Notes under the pieces: model-generated
Database searches by the model: none
Seen by the model: only the letters and a program-made list of their open reading frames with translations
Told to the model about the DNA's origin: nothing
Assembly (NCBI GenBank): GCA_029204225.1
Contig: CM055110.1
Coordinates: 42,451,862-42,515,861 of the forward strand
Source: Diphasiastrum complanatum
Taxonomy: Eukaryota > Streptophyta > Lycopodiopsida > Lycopodiales > Lycopodiaceae
Direction of reading: 5' to 3'
Length of the DNA: 64,000 bases
Part shown: positions 43,856-56,871 of the stretch, one piece after another
How positions within the stretch are numbered: position 1 is the stretch's first letter
Layout of the letters: each line of letters opens with the position of its first letter
Made by a program: the position numbers and the translations under genes

Positions 43856-44320
43856 GTCAATGTTGGATGTTGACTCAGACGAGAATTTGCCGAGAGACTA
43901 TAACAAGAAAGATGAGTCATCAACTTCAACAATTGAAATAGGAGCCTTGGTAATATTTCAATTTTAGTGGTTTCAAAATATGTGAATTTAGCATAACTAG
44001 CATCAAATGTATTTTGCGAGTTTTTTTTCATGAAAGTTAATTTAGACTATTAAAACACCATAAATAATTGGGTATTTTGTTCATGTGGATATTTTCAATT
44101 TTTTAGGTTCTATTAAAATTTTCAATTTTTTTTGGATGTGGTGTATTGATTTTTTTTGGGTCAAAATGCACATTTTTTACATAGAACTTTTTGTGATTTT
44201 TGAGAATTTTTTCATGAAAAAACATGTTTTTGGAAAAAAAATTCAAAAACTAACAAATGGTTACTCTTTTTTAGGATTTTGACCCATTTCAAAAGATTTT
44301 GCATTTATAGATCAATGGAA
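43856..44320. other. Host DNA to the right of element B
   Basis: The first 100 bp read LDVDSDENLPRDYNKKDESS on the plus strand and may continue the decayed unknown coding sequence left of element B. From 43970 it is AT-rich with no gene. Confidence 0.35.
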
Positions 44321-46060
44321 ATCTGGGTGAATGAAAGTTCATTTAATTCACCAATCCGACCAAGAGCGTCTGCAACTTGGTTAGAGCTACTTTTGACATA
44401 TCGGATCTCATGATCAAGTTCCTATAGAAGCTTAGCCCAGTGAGCTTTACGACCTCTTAGATCGTGTTGGTTGCAAAAGTATTTTAGAGGCTGGTGATTT
44501 GTATACACTAAAAATTGACTATCATAAAGGTAATGACTCTAGGTTTTAAGTGCATATATCACAACAAATAACTCCTTCTTCTAAGTTGCATAACGTAATT
44601 GAGGTCTGATAAGTTTCTTACTTTCAAACTCTATGGGCCTATCATTGTGCAAAAGAATCGCTCCTATCACCTAACCACTCAATTCGTACAACGTAAGATA
44701 AATTTGGATTCACGATCTGTAGAACAGAAGTTGAAGCAAGAATATGTTTGAGTTTCTCAAAACATTGATTCAGTTTTTCATTACACTTGATAGGCGGACT
44801 AGGTTGACCTCTCTTCTTCTTTTTTATTAACTTTGTCTTTAGTCAGATTATTAAGAGGCATCGTTACATTTTCATAATCTTCAATTGTCTTTTACACATC
44901 ATTCAGATGAATTCTAATCTGATGATATCTGGTCTGGAGATCTATTCTTGTAAGGTATTTAGCTCCACCTAATCGATCCACCAGATCATCCATTTTTGAC
45001 AATGGATATTTATTCTTAATAGTTACTTTATTCAATTCTTTGTAATCCACACACATCGGAAGCCTCTATCTTTCTTCGCTTTCAGAAGAACAAGAGCACC
45101 CCATACTGACTTACTAGGTTGAATGTGATGCATATTAAGATAATTTTGAATTTGATTAGTAATCTGTATCTCTCTAGACGGTGGTATTCCATGAGGTAAT
45201 TCAACTGGAAAAACATTTCCATTCCATTAGCAAATGAAACCATTCTAGATGGATGTACATGTCTGTCTCCAAACAGAGTAACTACTTCATTACCCTCCTG
45301 AAATGAGATCACATGTCTCTCAAAATCAATATCAAGAGATTTATTGAATAATCATTCATACCCTAGGATTATATCCATACGTGCTAAATTTAAAACATGA
45401 AAATTCATCAACTCTCTATAATCTTGAATCCCAACTAGGAGCTTCTGAATTTGACATCCCAAGTCTCCAACTCCGCACCTAAAGCTAGATAAAGTTTATA
45501 TCTATGATCATTGGCTTCAATTTCTAGGTTGAGTTTCTACACAAGACAAGAGTTAATGAAATTATGAGTTCAACTACTATCCACCAATATACTGACTCTT
45601 CATGTCTTTTAACTATACCTTTTAAACAAGTACTGAATGAACATTCCCACTCACAATTAATCCAATCAGATGATAGACCTAGGATAAACTGCCAGAGTGC
45701 TAGTTTTGCATCAAATGATGGAACTTTGTTCCATTGATTCATAAATTCTTGCAGGTAAGAATCTAAGCTTCGAGTACCCATTTTGCAGCTCACTAATCTT
45801 TGGTAAAGTCCAAATCATCCGCAACCACAAACGATTTTCTAAATACTTCCTTGAATTCTTCCCATTTAGTGGGTTTGGGTTGCAAATCATGCCACCATGA
45901 TGAAGCCTTTTCTCAAAAGAATAGAACTACGCTCTCAATATTTTTTCTCTTCCGGAATTGCATGTAGATTGAAACAACTGGTCCACTTGGTTAACCCGTT
46001 GGCTACCTATTAGAAATCAGTTTGATCGGATTCATTAGTATAAGCTTCAAATGTGATATT
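44320..46060 (-). pseudogene. Ty3-gypsy gag-pol remnant
   Basis: Read on the minus strand from 46060 down. It has a gag segment (MGTRSLDSYLQEFMNQWNKV near 45780, SFDAKLALWQFILGLSSDWI), an aspartic protease trace (ILVDSS-stop-THNFIN near 45580), an RT start (QPSKSVWGALVLLKAKKD near 45100), and the RT/RNase H end (RPIEFESKKLIRPQLRYAT, LVYTNHQPLKYFCNQHDLRG, EIRYVKSSSNQVADALGRI near 44350-44640). Much of RT is missing and stops are frequent. The gag-PR-RT-RH order and the RNase H phrases identify Ty3-gypsy. Integrase is not present here. Confidence 0.85.
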
Positions 46061-46483
46061 GTAATTAGTGTACAGTTAATTAGATTTATTGTATTTGGTT
46101 GTGTTCGAGACGTGACCCACTATTGTCATATCAGTCGGTGGGCACTGACCTCGTTGTTGGCTATTTTCGTTAGTCGAGTAGCCACACGTAGGAAATGTTA
46201 GTCTAGACAATGTTATTTACAGTACTTGATATACTCGGGGGCATGTCCCAAGTTTGTCAGTCGAATTTGGCCATACTGGGCCCCGGACCTTAGTTTCGTA
46301 AGTGGTAGGCCAATTTTAGGACAACTATTTTTTCATGCAGTTTGTGAATACTTTAGATGTACAATTTCTTTGGTAATACAGTTTAGCTTTTGTTGTGCCA
46401 TCTTTGAGAGCTTGTGAGGAGTGTCTATGGTGATTGATTGATGGGATTTGCATACTGCACTAGATCCTAACATGATTTAAACA
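46050..46483 (+). repeat. Probable copia LTR end
   Basis: Ends TTTAAACA immediately before a primer-site variant, TGGTATTAGAGTGG at 46484. The left boundary is not certain and no partner LTR is in the window. Confidence 0.5.
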
Positions 46484-47190
46484 TGGTATTAGAGTGGCAG
46501 GGTGATGCAGGTTTGCATATCCGGTGGAGCTATGGGATAGCGTCTTTCACTAGAAAATAGCACTTAGAGCATTTCAGGAGAGAGGACTCCATACGGGGTA
46601 TCGGCAGTCCGAATGGCAGGAGACAACAAAGTTTCTTCGATCGAAGCTTTGGGGAAGATCAGAACTATGTAATTGACTGTGTAGGCAGCTGGTTGAAGCA
46701 ATTGGATTTGCCAAGGGAGTTGTAAAGAACAGTTTTACACAATCAGGGCAATTTACATGGTGCAATTGTTTGGAAATCGATGGAAGTTTTGAAAATTTTT
46801 GCTTTCGTGGGGTGTTGACGGATTTCTCGAAAGACCAGCTTGTTCAGAGTTGATGCTGCACCAATTTGAGTGCCATAAATTGCTTCGAAAAGCTCGAGGT
46901 AGGGCGACCTCAGCTAGGTAGGTAGCTGCAAGAACAAGCTCAGTGAAAGTTTGAGCAAGGCCCAACATATTCTTCTTCTTTTCATGGCTAGGGCTTTAAG
47001 GGAGAAAGCAATGGATCTTTCTCTGTGGGGACTATTTTTCTGATCTGAGATAGTTTCAAATCTTTGTGATTTCTTTTTTAAAGCATTTGATGTTGTTCAA
47101 AGGAGTGCTTTGTGCATTGAAACATGTTGAAAAAGAAGATCAGGTCATCGCTACATGGCAACCTCAATTGGAGTCATGTTGGAAGCCAAT
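46484..47190 (+). other. Leader of a copia element
   Basis: The degenerate primer site at 46484-46497 is followed by about 700 bp with stops in all frames, leading to the gag remnant. Short minus-strand frames at 46574-46968 show no family resemblance. Confidence 0.5.
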
Positions 47191-47815
47191 GATAGGCTTA
47201 CCTCAAGCAACTATTCATTGTGGAAGTGAGGATGGAATCACTTCTTGAGATGAATGATATTTTGGATATTGTTGTAGGTTTGGAGGACAGACCAACAACA
47301 CAACAAGATTAAGTGAGGTATGATAAGAGGGCCAAGAAGGCTCTACACATTATCAAGATGAATATTACCAATGAGCTTCTTAAGGAAATTGGTAAGTGTA
47401 CTTCATCTAAGGATTCTAGGGATTCATTGAAGAAGCTTTATGAATCCAAGTCTACTTCTAGATTGTTGACTCTAAGATGGCAAATCTTTTCTTGTTTGCA
47501 AAAGAGTGAAGAAAGTCCAAGTACTTTTGTTTTGAGGATGAAGGCATTGAATGATGAGTTGGCTTGCATTGATGAAAGCATTAAGGAAGGAGAGCTTGTT
47601 CAAGTGATTCTTAATGGCTTGTTGGATGCTCACGCTAAAAATTTTCAAGGTATTGCTATTCAAAAGACTTTGCCAAGTTTGATGGATCTTCAAGAGATCT
47701 TGATCAATGAGGAATATAGGCTTCAAGCAAGAGTTGGACCTACATCGACACTTCAAGAGGATGCTATGTTCACAAAGGGCAAATTCAAGGGCAAAACCAA
47801 AATCATTTTAAAGAA
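47153..47815 (+). pseudogene. Copia gag fragment
   Basis: Begins with a frame-shifted gag start (ATSIGVMLEANDRLTSSNYSL around 47157-47220, in two phases). It continues RMESLLEMNDILDIVVGLED, has one stop at 47311, and is then open for 168 codons (KKALHIIKMNITNELLKEIG, KLYESKSTSRLLTL, ELVQVILNGLLDAH). It stops short of the zinc knuckle at about 47815, where minus-strand RT sequence begins. Confidence 0.85.
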
Positions 47816-48490
47816 GTAGCAAGACAAATGATCAATCTTATGGTGACAAGCTTAACAATAGCAACAAATTTTTCATCATAATATATGCCTTTAGTTTGCA
47901 AGAAACCTTTTGCTACAAGCCTTGATTTGTACTTATTAATGGATCCATCTTGATTGTACTTCAATCTATAAATCCACTTACAAAAAAGTGGTTTCTTCCC
48001 ATATGGAATATCCACAAGCTCCCAAGTTTGATTTTCCATTAACGCATCAAACTCAACTTGCATAGCATTTTTCCAAGATTGTGACTTAATAGAATTTCTA
48101 AAACAAGTAGTCAACAAAGTGTAGGAAGTGATAGGATGAGAATATTCCCTTTGCTTGCCCTTCTCAATATATGTGAGCCTCGAGGGCTCGGCCTTGTGGA
48201 TCTTCTTGGCCTATTTGGATCTTGAGATAGATCCTTAAAGTCTTTATCATCTTCAAGCTCCTCCTCGGCCTTTGCAAGATCTTTGACAACATGAGAGTTG
48301 GATGAGCTCTCATTCACTTTAGCATAATGAGATTCATCAAAGAGAACATCTATACTTACTTTAACTTTCTTAGAGATAGGATCATAAATCCTATATCCCT
48401 TGCTACATTCACTATAGCCAACAAAAATGCCTATAAATGAAGTATCATCTTCTTTCTTCCTTACTTCTCAAGGAGTGTGTACCTAACAAA
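47812..48490 (-). pseudogene. Copia integrase C-terminus and RT fragment
   Basis: Minus strand from 48490: GIFVGYSECSKGYRIYDP, VSIDVLFDESHY, an arginine-rich PNRPRRSTRPS linker, then RT (AMQVEFDALMENQTWELVD, KKPLFCKWIYRLKYNQDGS, RLIICLATS). It is cut at LATS. It meets the plus-strand gag of 47153-47815 tail to tail. Confidence 0.85.
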
Positions 48491-49920
48491 TATAGGGAGG
48501 ATTAGCTTATGATTGGACCCCTTTTCTACCTCCTCAAAATTTGATTGGTTTAGTGACATATGAGCCCTCAAACTTGATTGGACCATATTGGTGGATTTCT
48601 CTCTTTTGATTGGTCACAGAGCTCATGCCAACACATAGGGAAGTGTCACACACATCCAACCTCATCATGACAAATGTAACAAGCCTAAGCTAGCTCGAGC
48701 CACATCAAACTCTACTTTTGGCCTAATCATTACTTAACATGTGTACTTGCTCAGATTGCCTCTAATGCCAAAATTGGCCTAATCAACTACTAACATGTGG
48801 ATGGAGACACAAAAAGTTAATACACCCCCTAACTCAACATGGATAACTTTTACAGACTTCCACAATCATAACTTGCATATCTAATATAGATATTGAATAG
48901 TCCAAGACTTGAGCAAAACAACACAAATCTTGCATATCGTCACCTTAAGATTGGGCCTTCATAGCTTGAAGCTAATCTTGATGCATCGTGGCATTCCACA
49001 TGGCAATCAAGTCAAGTGCCTTAAATTCATGAGATTTTTTTGGGCCTTTCTAGCTTCCTTCTTGGCACTTTATTCAAGTGAGGGCATTTAGTCTCTTAAG
49101 TCTTATTTTGATGCATCTTGACTACACAACATTCTACATGGCATAAAAGTACTCTTCTTTGGCCTTCTTCCACAATGCTTGGATTGTTGTCCATGTTAAG
49201 TTGAATGCTCTGTGCACTTATGGCCTTTCACTCAAGATGGTTGACAAATCTTGAGTCAAACTTTGACAATCTTGGTAGACTCAAGATTCACGTTTGTGAA
49301 TCAAACAAAGGGAGATTGTAATCTATTTTTTTGACATGAAGGATGATGACCTAACTTGTGACCTAATTTCCTACTCGAGTACATGTTTTTCATTTTTCTT
49401 TCATATATGAATGTGGACAATCAAGAGACCCAAAATTAGTGACAATCGTTACTATTGACTACTTGATAATAGATTGTGTAATCCATAATAAATTAGCAAG
49501 TAAGATCAACAAATGTAAATATATTAAACTTGCAAAGTAGGAGAGCCATAATGGGTAGCCACATGATTTTCTCAAGAATTATTCATAATTTATTTATAGA
49601 TTCATGAGACTCTTAATAGAACAATCAATGTCTACTACACTCACACAAGCTGTCTTTACACAATCTTGCTTTTTGAGATATTAAATTCTCTATAATGTGT
49701 CTACTAACATCAGTGTTTCAAATAAATCTATTGATTATTCTATGTACTAACAATGTTAACTCTAGTGGATTGTCCCTTTAGAAATCTTGATCTAGGCTAT
49801 TTGCCTAGTAGGCACATCTCATAGACATGTCGAATGTCGGTAGAGTCAACATTAAGTTTGAAATCCTTGACATGCTATTATGATGCATATACAAGATTGA
49901 TCTCATGTTTAGATGTCCTA
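48491..49920. other. Unassigned spacer
   Basis: No protein recognised. Two stretches, about 48930-49020 and 49090-49150, share the phrase TTGATGCATC...ACATTC-ACATGGCA and look like a diverged duplication. AAAGGGAGATTGTAATC near 49309 could be a polypurine tract and LTR start, but no partner is present. Confidence 0.35.
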
Positions 49921-49924
49921 ATCT

Positions 49925-51222
49925 TCAATGCCATAATTGGGTATTTGAAGTACTCACAATAGTTGAAAGTGCATATTCGTGACTCAAAATGTACAATTTA
50001 CCTTCTCTGTTTATAGAGAGGATTTCTTTATCATTCTTCTCCACAATGGTATATGGTTTTGAATTGAACATGGCTTTGTAGTCTAGATCAGTGTGTTTGC
50101 TGACTGACAATAAATTTTTGGTCAGTTTGGGCACGCAAAGTACATTCTTGAGCAAATTCAATATACCATTTGGAAGATAATGGCGTAGACATCCTTTGCC
50201 TTCAATCTTTAGTGTACTTGAGTCACCGAAATAGACGTACTTAGAATCTGCTAGTGTGAGGTCTTTGAATAAGGACTTAGATGAAGTCATGTGCTGAGAA
50301 GCACTAGAATCAAGATACCAATCCATGGCTCCTCTAATGGGTTCATCTTCTATCATTAGTAGTGTTGGGTCTTCGTGAGAGGTTTTGGCATAATCGGATC
50401 CTCCATCCTGCTGCATCTTCTTCTTGGCTTCGTTATGCCTGAGAACTCAACAATCCTTGATGTCATGGTTGGTTCTCTTGCAGTACTTGCAGAAGAGTCT
50501 GATCTTAGGCTTTTGATGTTGTCGATTGTGTTATTGTGATTGCTGGTCTGAATCAGTTTGCTCAACTTTTGTCTTCTTGTCCTTCAAATTTTTTTTCTTC
50601 AGGAGTTGTTGCTTATTCGAATAGAGAGCGACTGTCTTCGAATTTGACGTGGATAAGCTTTTCCTTCTTACTTCTTCCTGCAATAAGCTTGTTGTCACCT
50701 TATGTAGAGACAAGTCAGGAGCATTGCTAAGTAGCAATACTAGATTGTCGTAAGAGAGACGAAGACTGGACAGAAGAGACATGTTAGCATCTTCATTCGA
50801 TACTAGCAAACCTACTATAGCTAATTGATTGAGTAGCTATTTGAATTCATTTAGATGATCAGTGCCACTCAGGTTCTTTCACTCATCTTGAGTGACATGA
50901 ACTTCTTCCTCAAGAAGAGACGAGTTGATACATCTGTCGTTTCGTATAGACTAGTAAGAATGTCCCATGTCTCTTTGGAGCTAGAACAATTAGCTATGTG
51001 AGCTATTTGTGAATCTTTAAGATTCAAAGATATAATGGCAAGAGCTTTGTCATCCTTAGCTTCCCAAGCGGTCAGGATGTCAGGTTCAGTCGGCTTGGCT
51101 ATTGAGTTGTTGATGTATCCCTAGAGTTCTTTGAGTATCATCTTCATCTTGAACTTCCACATGTGGAAGTCATCACCGTTGAACTTGTTGATTAAGCGAG
51201 ATTCTGAAGATGTTCCTTCCAT
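49925..51222 (-). pseudogene. Copia element E1: gag and protease
   Basis: Gag starts at Met 51222 (MEGTSSESRLINKFNGDDF). It passes stops near 51110 and 50880, has an open capsid part 50809-50531 (LSLLSS-type helices, DLSLHKVTTSLLQEEVRR) and a zinc knuckle CKYCKRTNHDIKDC near 50450-50490. The protease is open from 50416 with WYLDSSASQHMTSSKSLF, where the usual DSG is DSS, so activity is doubtful. It ends at LWH (49925), the first residues of the integrase zinc region; everything after is missing. It is the same lineage as the split gag at 4290/11400. Confidence 0.88.
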
Positions 51223-51279
51223 GATGAATGATCTAAGTATAATAAACAGTTTCAAATATTAATAGTAGTTTGGAACGAT

Positions 51280-51292
51280 GGCTTTGATACCA
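51280..51292 (-). other. Primer binding site of E1
   Basis: GGCTTTGATACCA, complement of TGGTATCAAAGCC, lies three bases from the LTR end at 51296. It is one base different from the sites of B and C. Confidence 0.85.
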
Positions 51293-51295
51293 CTC

Positions 51296-52544
51296 TGTTG
51301 GAGGGCTCTTGAAGAAGTAGGTGCAGAATAGAAAATAGAGCTCCAACATAGAGAACTTTAACAAGAACTTTACCATACTATAACATCAACACTGACTTAG
51401 AGCGAATGGAGAAATGTCCTGGTAGGTGTCAAAGACAACCATGAAGGGAACGAAACAATCCGGCATCTGAGACAACCATGCTTCCTTCGACTTTAGACAT
51501 TCCGAATTGAGTGAGTGTCAATTGAGAAAGAAAATTATCAGAAAGCATTTGTAGTGCAATACACATAAGAAACTACTGAATTAAGTTTTTGTGAATACAA
51601 CGATCAGATCAAGATCTTATGCCCAAGACTGGTTCACAATAGTGGCGCACTGTGTGGAGTGATCTTACTTAGCTAGCTATAGATTGAGTAACTATTTCTA
51701 TATTGGGGTGCTCTCAAATAAATTAGGTGCGAAATAGAAAACAGAGTTCCAAAATAGAGAACTTTATAGGATCTTTACCAAACTACAACAATAGCATTGA
51801 CTTAGATCGAATGGAGGAATATCTTGGTAGGTGTTAGAGACAACCATGAAAGGAGCGAACAATTAGGTGTCTAAGACAGCCATTCTTCCTTTAAGATTAG
51901 ACATTTCAAATTGAGTGAGTGTCAATAAAGAAAGAAAATGATTAGAAAGCATTCATAGTGCAATACACATAAGTAAGTAGAGAATCTGAATTAAGTTGTT
52001 GTGAATACAACGATTATATCACAATTATGTGCCCAAAAATGGTTCACAGTAGTGACGCACTGTGCGAATTGATCTTACTCAGCTAGCTACAGATTAAATA
52101 ACTATCTCTATTTCCTGAATGGCTTTCACTCTCTCTAAGATCTCTAATCCTATGGAATCAGATAATTAAGACACATTGGAGTTTGCACAGGAACTCTGAT
52201 TCACTCTTCTCCACTTGCATGTGTATCATCACAAATTCATCATAATTCTCATGAGCTGCCGTTATGTATATATACAAGGAATAGTTACAATGATTGCGTG
52301 GGCAACGAATGTGAAACAATGCAGTTACCAAATGTGTATTAAAGTGAATTGTGACGTGGTCTACGTCGCATAGGGCAGTGTGGATGACATGGACCTCAAA
52401 CTCGAAGACTTTGAATTTGAAGGAGACCGAAGAAGAAAATCTTGTGGTCCTTAAACTCGGAGAGTTTGTCGTTGATTCTACTTCCACTCCAGTTGTTTGA
52501 TTGCACAGACGTTCAACTTCAGAGAGTAAGGTTGTAGTGTTGTC

Positions 52545-52594
<50 letters not shown>

Positions 52595-52706
52595 CATAGT
52601 GTATTGGTGCTCAGGAATGGAGACAAACTCAAATGATTCGTGTTCAGATTACTTGAACTCAAAACATTCAAATTATGGTGAGTTGGAGTAATGCTTAATT
52701 CCAACA
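51296..52706 (-). repeat. Shared LTR of elements E1 and E2 (1.4 kb)
   Basis: Ends are TGTTGG and CCAACA. On its left is E1's primer site, and on its right is E2's polypurine tract (minus strand TAAGGAGGGG at 52707-52720). It therefore serves as 5' LTR of E1 and 3' LTR of E2. It contains an internal tandem duplication of about 400 bp (51300-51705 and 51706-52120) and an (AG)n tract at 52547-52588. Confidence 0.85.
52547..52588. repeat. (AG)n microsatellite inside the LTR
   Basis: About 21 AG units after TTGTAGTGTTGTCATAG. The homologous site in the LTR at 55959 has about 42 units. Confidence 0.97.
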
Positions 52707-55545
52707 CCCCTCCTTAAGCTTAACTCCTAGGATCTTGAACAAAATTAAGCAAGCTATATAATGAAACATGATTTTCTCTTGATAGAGGCTTAGTCAAAAT
52801 ATCAGCCAACATACTAGCAGTAGAATAGTAACATAATTCGACATCTTTATTCTAAAATTTATCTCTAAGAAAATGAAATTGAACTGCAATGTGTTTAGTT
52901 CTAGAGTGAGTTCGTGGGTTCAGAGATAGAGCAGTGGAGCTCTGATTGTTGCAATAGAGTATAGTTAGACTGATTTGAGAGATCATAAGATCCTGAAGCA
53001 ATCTTTTGAGCCAAATAATTTTCTTCAATACAGAGGTAGCTGCGACATATTCTAATTATGGGGAGGACAAAAAAATGCATTTTTGCTTTCGACTATTTCA
53101 AGAAATGGGTCCTCCTGTTGAAAGCAAAGATAGCCAGATGTGGATTTTCCTGTGTCCACATTACCAACCCAATCAGAGTCAAAATAAGTAAATAATGTCA
53201 AATCATCCTCTGTATTTCCATTATAACACAAAGAATAGTGCTTAGTGGCTTGAATGTATCTTAGTACTCTGAGTAGAGCTTCTAGTGTGGTAGGCCGAGA
53301 TTTAACATAAACTATGACAATATGCTGACTATAACTTCAGGTAGGTCTGGTGCAGACCATGCCATACATGATCGATCCGACTATCGACTGATAGGGGTAG
53401 TTGCACATCTGTTTCTTCTCTGCATCAATTTTCGGACACATATCCTTTAACAATTTGAATTCTGGGTCCATAGGTGAGTCTATTGACTTGCAGTTTTTCA
53501 TGCCATGCTTGTAGAGTACACTGATTAGATACCTTTCGTGTCTTAATGTGATACTTCTCTTTGTTTTGTCTCTTGTTATCTCGATTATGAGAAGGTAATG
53601 CACATGGCATGAATAAGTCATTTCGAATTCCTTCGACAAAAGAGTTTTTGTCTCATGAAGCAACTGATTTGAATTGTTGATGATCAGTGAGTCATCAACA
53701 TATAGAGCTGTTATGACATAGCTTGAGCCTCTATGTTTGAGATAAACATTAGAGTCAGCAGAGTTTGAGATGAAGTCATGCTACAACAATAATCGATTGA
53801 ATCTAACAAACCAGGCCCTTGGAACTTGCTTTAGCCCGTAGAGAGTTTTTTGTAGCTTACATACTTTATGTTCTTGGCCTTGAAGGACGTAACCTTCAGG
53901 TTGATAGATATAGATGTCTTCTTGTATATATTTGTTCAGAAAGGTTGTTTGAACATCCATCTGGTGTACTTCCAAATCTTTGGAAGCTACAAAGACAAAT
54001 AAAGATCGAATTGACTGAAGTCTTACGACTGGACTGTATGTCTCAATGTAGTCAATCCCATAGGTTTGTTCGTAACCTTTGACAAGTAGACGAGCTTTTT
54101 ATCTAGCTGTTGAACCATCTTGATTGAGCTTCATTTTGAAGATCCACTTAGTGTCGATGATCTTTGCATCAGTAGGAGCTTCGACAAGACGCCAAGTCTT
54201 GTTCTTCATCAATGAATTATACTCAATATGCATGGCAGAACGCCAATTGTCTACATTTGAACTCGACAATGCTTCTGTTACTGAAGTGGGTTCACCGTTG
54301 CTGATGAATGCTTGAGGGATGAAAAATGATCAGGTTCTTGTCGTTGTCGTGCAGATCTTTGAACAATAGTCAGTTGCTGAGATGATAATTCTCCTTGTTG
54401 TGCAAAAGGGATATCTTCGATGTTCGTCGGAACAGTCACAGATTGAGGCCTGTTGATGGTGATGGAGTCGTTGAAACGAACTCTTGCATTGGTTGCTTTT
54501 GCTTGAAGTCGAAGATTTGTCTTCGAGGAGGACGACATCTTGACTAACTGAGATTCTCGACTCCATTCGACATCATAGATTCGATATGCTTTATGTGATG
54601 TTGAATATCCAATGAAGATACTCCTGCAGCTGATAAGGTCAAGCTTATTTCTTAGATCAGGGGGAATGTGTACATAGCAAAGATAGCCAAACACTCGGAG
54701 GTGTTGTAGACTCGGTTTGTAGCCATCGAAAGCTTCGAAGGGAGTTTTTTAGTCGACGGCTTTGGTACTCCAATAGTTCTGCAGATAGCAAGCTGTTGAA
54801 ACAGCTTTAGCCCAAAAATTCTCGGTGAGCTGAGCATTTGACATCATTGATCATGCTCCTTTTAACAATGATCGGTTTTTCCTTTTGGCTATCCCATTTT
54901 GCTGTGGAGTAGCTGGTGGTGAATTAATAATGAATGCCGAATGATGCCGGGGAAGATAAAGACGAACAGATCCTTTGCCTTCAATCTGCAGTGCACTTGA
55001 GTCACCGATAGACATACTTCGAATCTACTGGTGTGAGATCTTCAAATAAGAACTTACATGAAGTCATGTGCGCACCAGAATCGAGGTACCAATCCATGGC
55101 TCCTCTAATGGGTTCATCTTGTATCATTAGCAGTGTTCGGCCTTCTTGAGAGGTTCTGGCAAAATCAGATCCTCCATCCTGCTGTATCTTCTTCTAGGCT
55201 TTGTTATGCTTGAGAACTCGACAATCCTTGATGTCATGGTTGGTTCTCTTGCAGCACTTGCAGAAGAGTCTGGTCTTAGGCTTTTGATGCTATTGATTGT
55301 GCTGTTGTGATTGCTAGTCTGAATAAGTTTGTTCAGCTTTTGTCTTCTTGTCCTTCAAAGATTTCTTCTTCGGGAGTTGTTGCTTATTCGAATAGAGAGC
55401 GACTGTCTTCATATTCGACGTGAATAAGCTTTTCCTTCTTACTTCTTTCTACAAAAAACTTGCTGTCACCTTTTGCAGAGACAGGTCTGGAACATTGCTA
55501 AGTAGCAATACCAAATTGTCGTAAGAGGGAGGAAGACAGGACAAA
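52707..55545 (-). pseudogene. Copia element E2: internal region with deletions
   Basis: Minus strand from 55545: gag end with zinc knuckle (CCKRTNHDIKDC near 55240), and protease WYLDSG-AHMTS near 55080. There is a deletion at about 54955 joining protease to the end of the integrase core (SPPATPQQNGIAKRKNRSL near 54900). Then come HLRVFGYLCYVHIPPDLRN (54700), the RT start, QMDVQTTFLNKYIQEDIYIY (53960), RT end (53337-53663, no clear YVDD frame), and RNase H to the polypurine tract. Many stops interrupt it. About 270 codons of integrase are missing. It is the same lineage as E1. Confidence 0.85.
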
Positions 55546-55956
55546 AGATCAGATCACAATCATGTTCCCGAGAATGGTTCACAGTAGTGACACACTGTGT
55601 GCAGTGATCTTACTCAGCTAGCTATAAATAACTATCTCTATTCCCTGAATGACTTTCATCTCTCTAAGATCTCTGATCCTATGGAATTAGATGATTAAGA
55701 CACAATGGAGTTTGTGCAGGAACTCTGATTTACTCTTCTCCACTTACATGTGTATCATCACAGATTCATCATAATGTCTCGTGAGTTGCCGTTATATATA
55801 TATACAAGGAACAATTACAATGACTGCGTGGGCAATGAGCGTGAAACAACGCAGTTACCAAATGTGTAATAAAGTGAACTGTGACATGGTCTGCGTCAGA
55901 CCAGTTGTTTGATTGCACATACGTTCAACTTCAGAGAGTAAGGTTGCACTGCTGTC

Positions 55957-56048
<92 letters not shown>

Positions 56049-56160
56049 CATAGTGTACTGGTGCTCAAGAATTGAGATGAACTCGAATGATTCGTGTTCT
56101 GATTACTCGAACTTGAATGATTCAAATTCTGGTGAGTTGGAGTGATGCTTAATTCCAACA
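55546..56160 (-). repeat. Truncated 5' LTR of E2
   Basis: Matches about 52010-52706 with an internal gap, and ends TTAATTCCAACA at 56160. The primer site, leader and part of gag are deleted at 55545. It carries the (AG)n tract at 55959-56042. Confidence 0.85.
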
Positions 56161-56808
56161 CATACGCTAAACTTGCAATCGATATTTTTAAGCAGCTGTA
56201 GGTGAGCTTCGGTGATCTGCTAGTACGCTTAACAAAGTCATTGCAACAGGCAATTGTGAATTGTTTGGTTGCTGACAGGCTTGTTTCTATGTGGGTGGAC
56301 CTTTGGGTGAGTTGGGAGGGTGGTGGCCCAGTGCTCGTAAAAACATTTCAAACTAATCTTATAGAAAATCCACAAACCTATTATGGAATCGATAAAAGGT
56401 TAAAACCTTAAAACCTAAGATTTATAACTAAAAGTAGCTGATTTGAGCCATATTAAAAATCTATAAATCTAAAATAAAGCAGTAAAAATTAAATTTTAAC
56501 AATTGGGCGGTTTGTATTTGTCTGTGTTTGGGGAGCTCAGCATCATTGGGGCCCAGTGCTCGCCAAAAACCTATAATCCATGTTAAGCTTACAAAAAACG
56601 AAATTCACCTAGCAATTTTTTTTTGGTTACGTTTCCAAAACCTACAAGTTTAATTACTCATAGGTAAAAAGCCTATTCATATTTTTAACATAGGGTTTTG
56701 GCTTTAAAAATTAAAAAAAAAAAAAGGTTTTTAGCCTATCAATTTCTCTACTATCTAGTATCTACTCTCGAGTTGCTTGAACTTGCTTCTTCCAGGTTCT
56801 AGGTTCTC

Positions 56809-56871
<63 letters not shown>

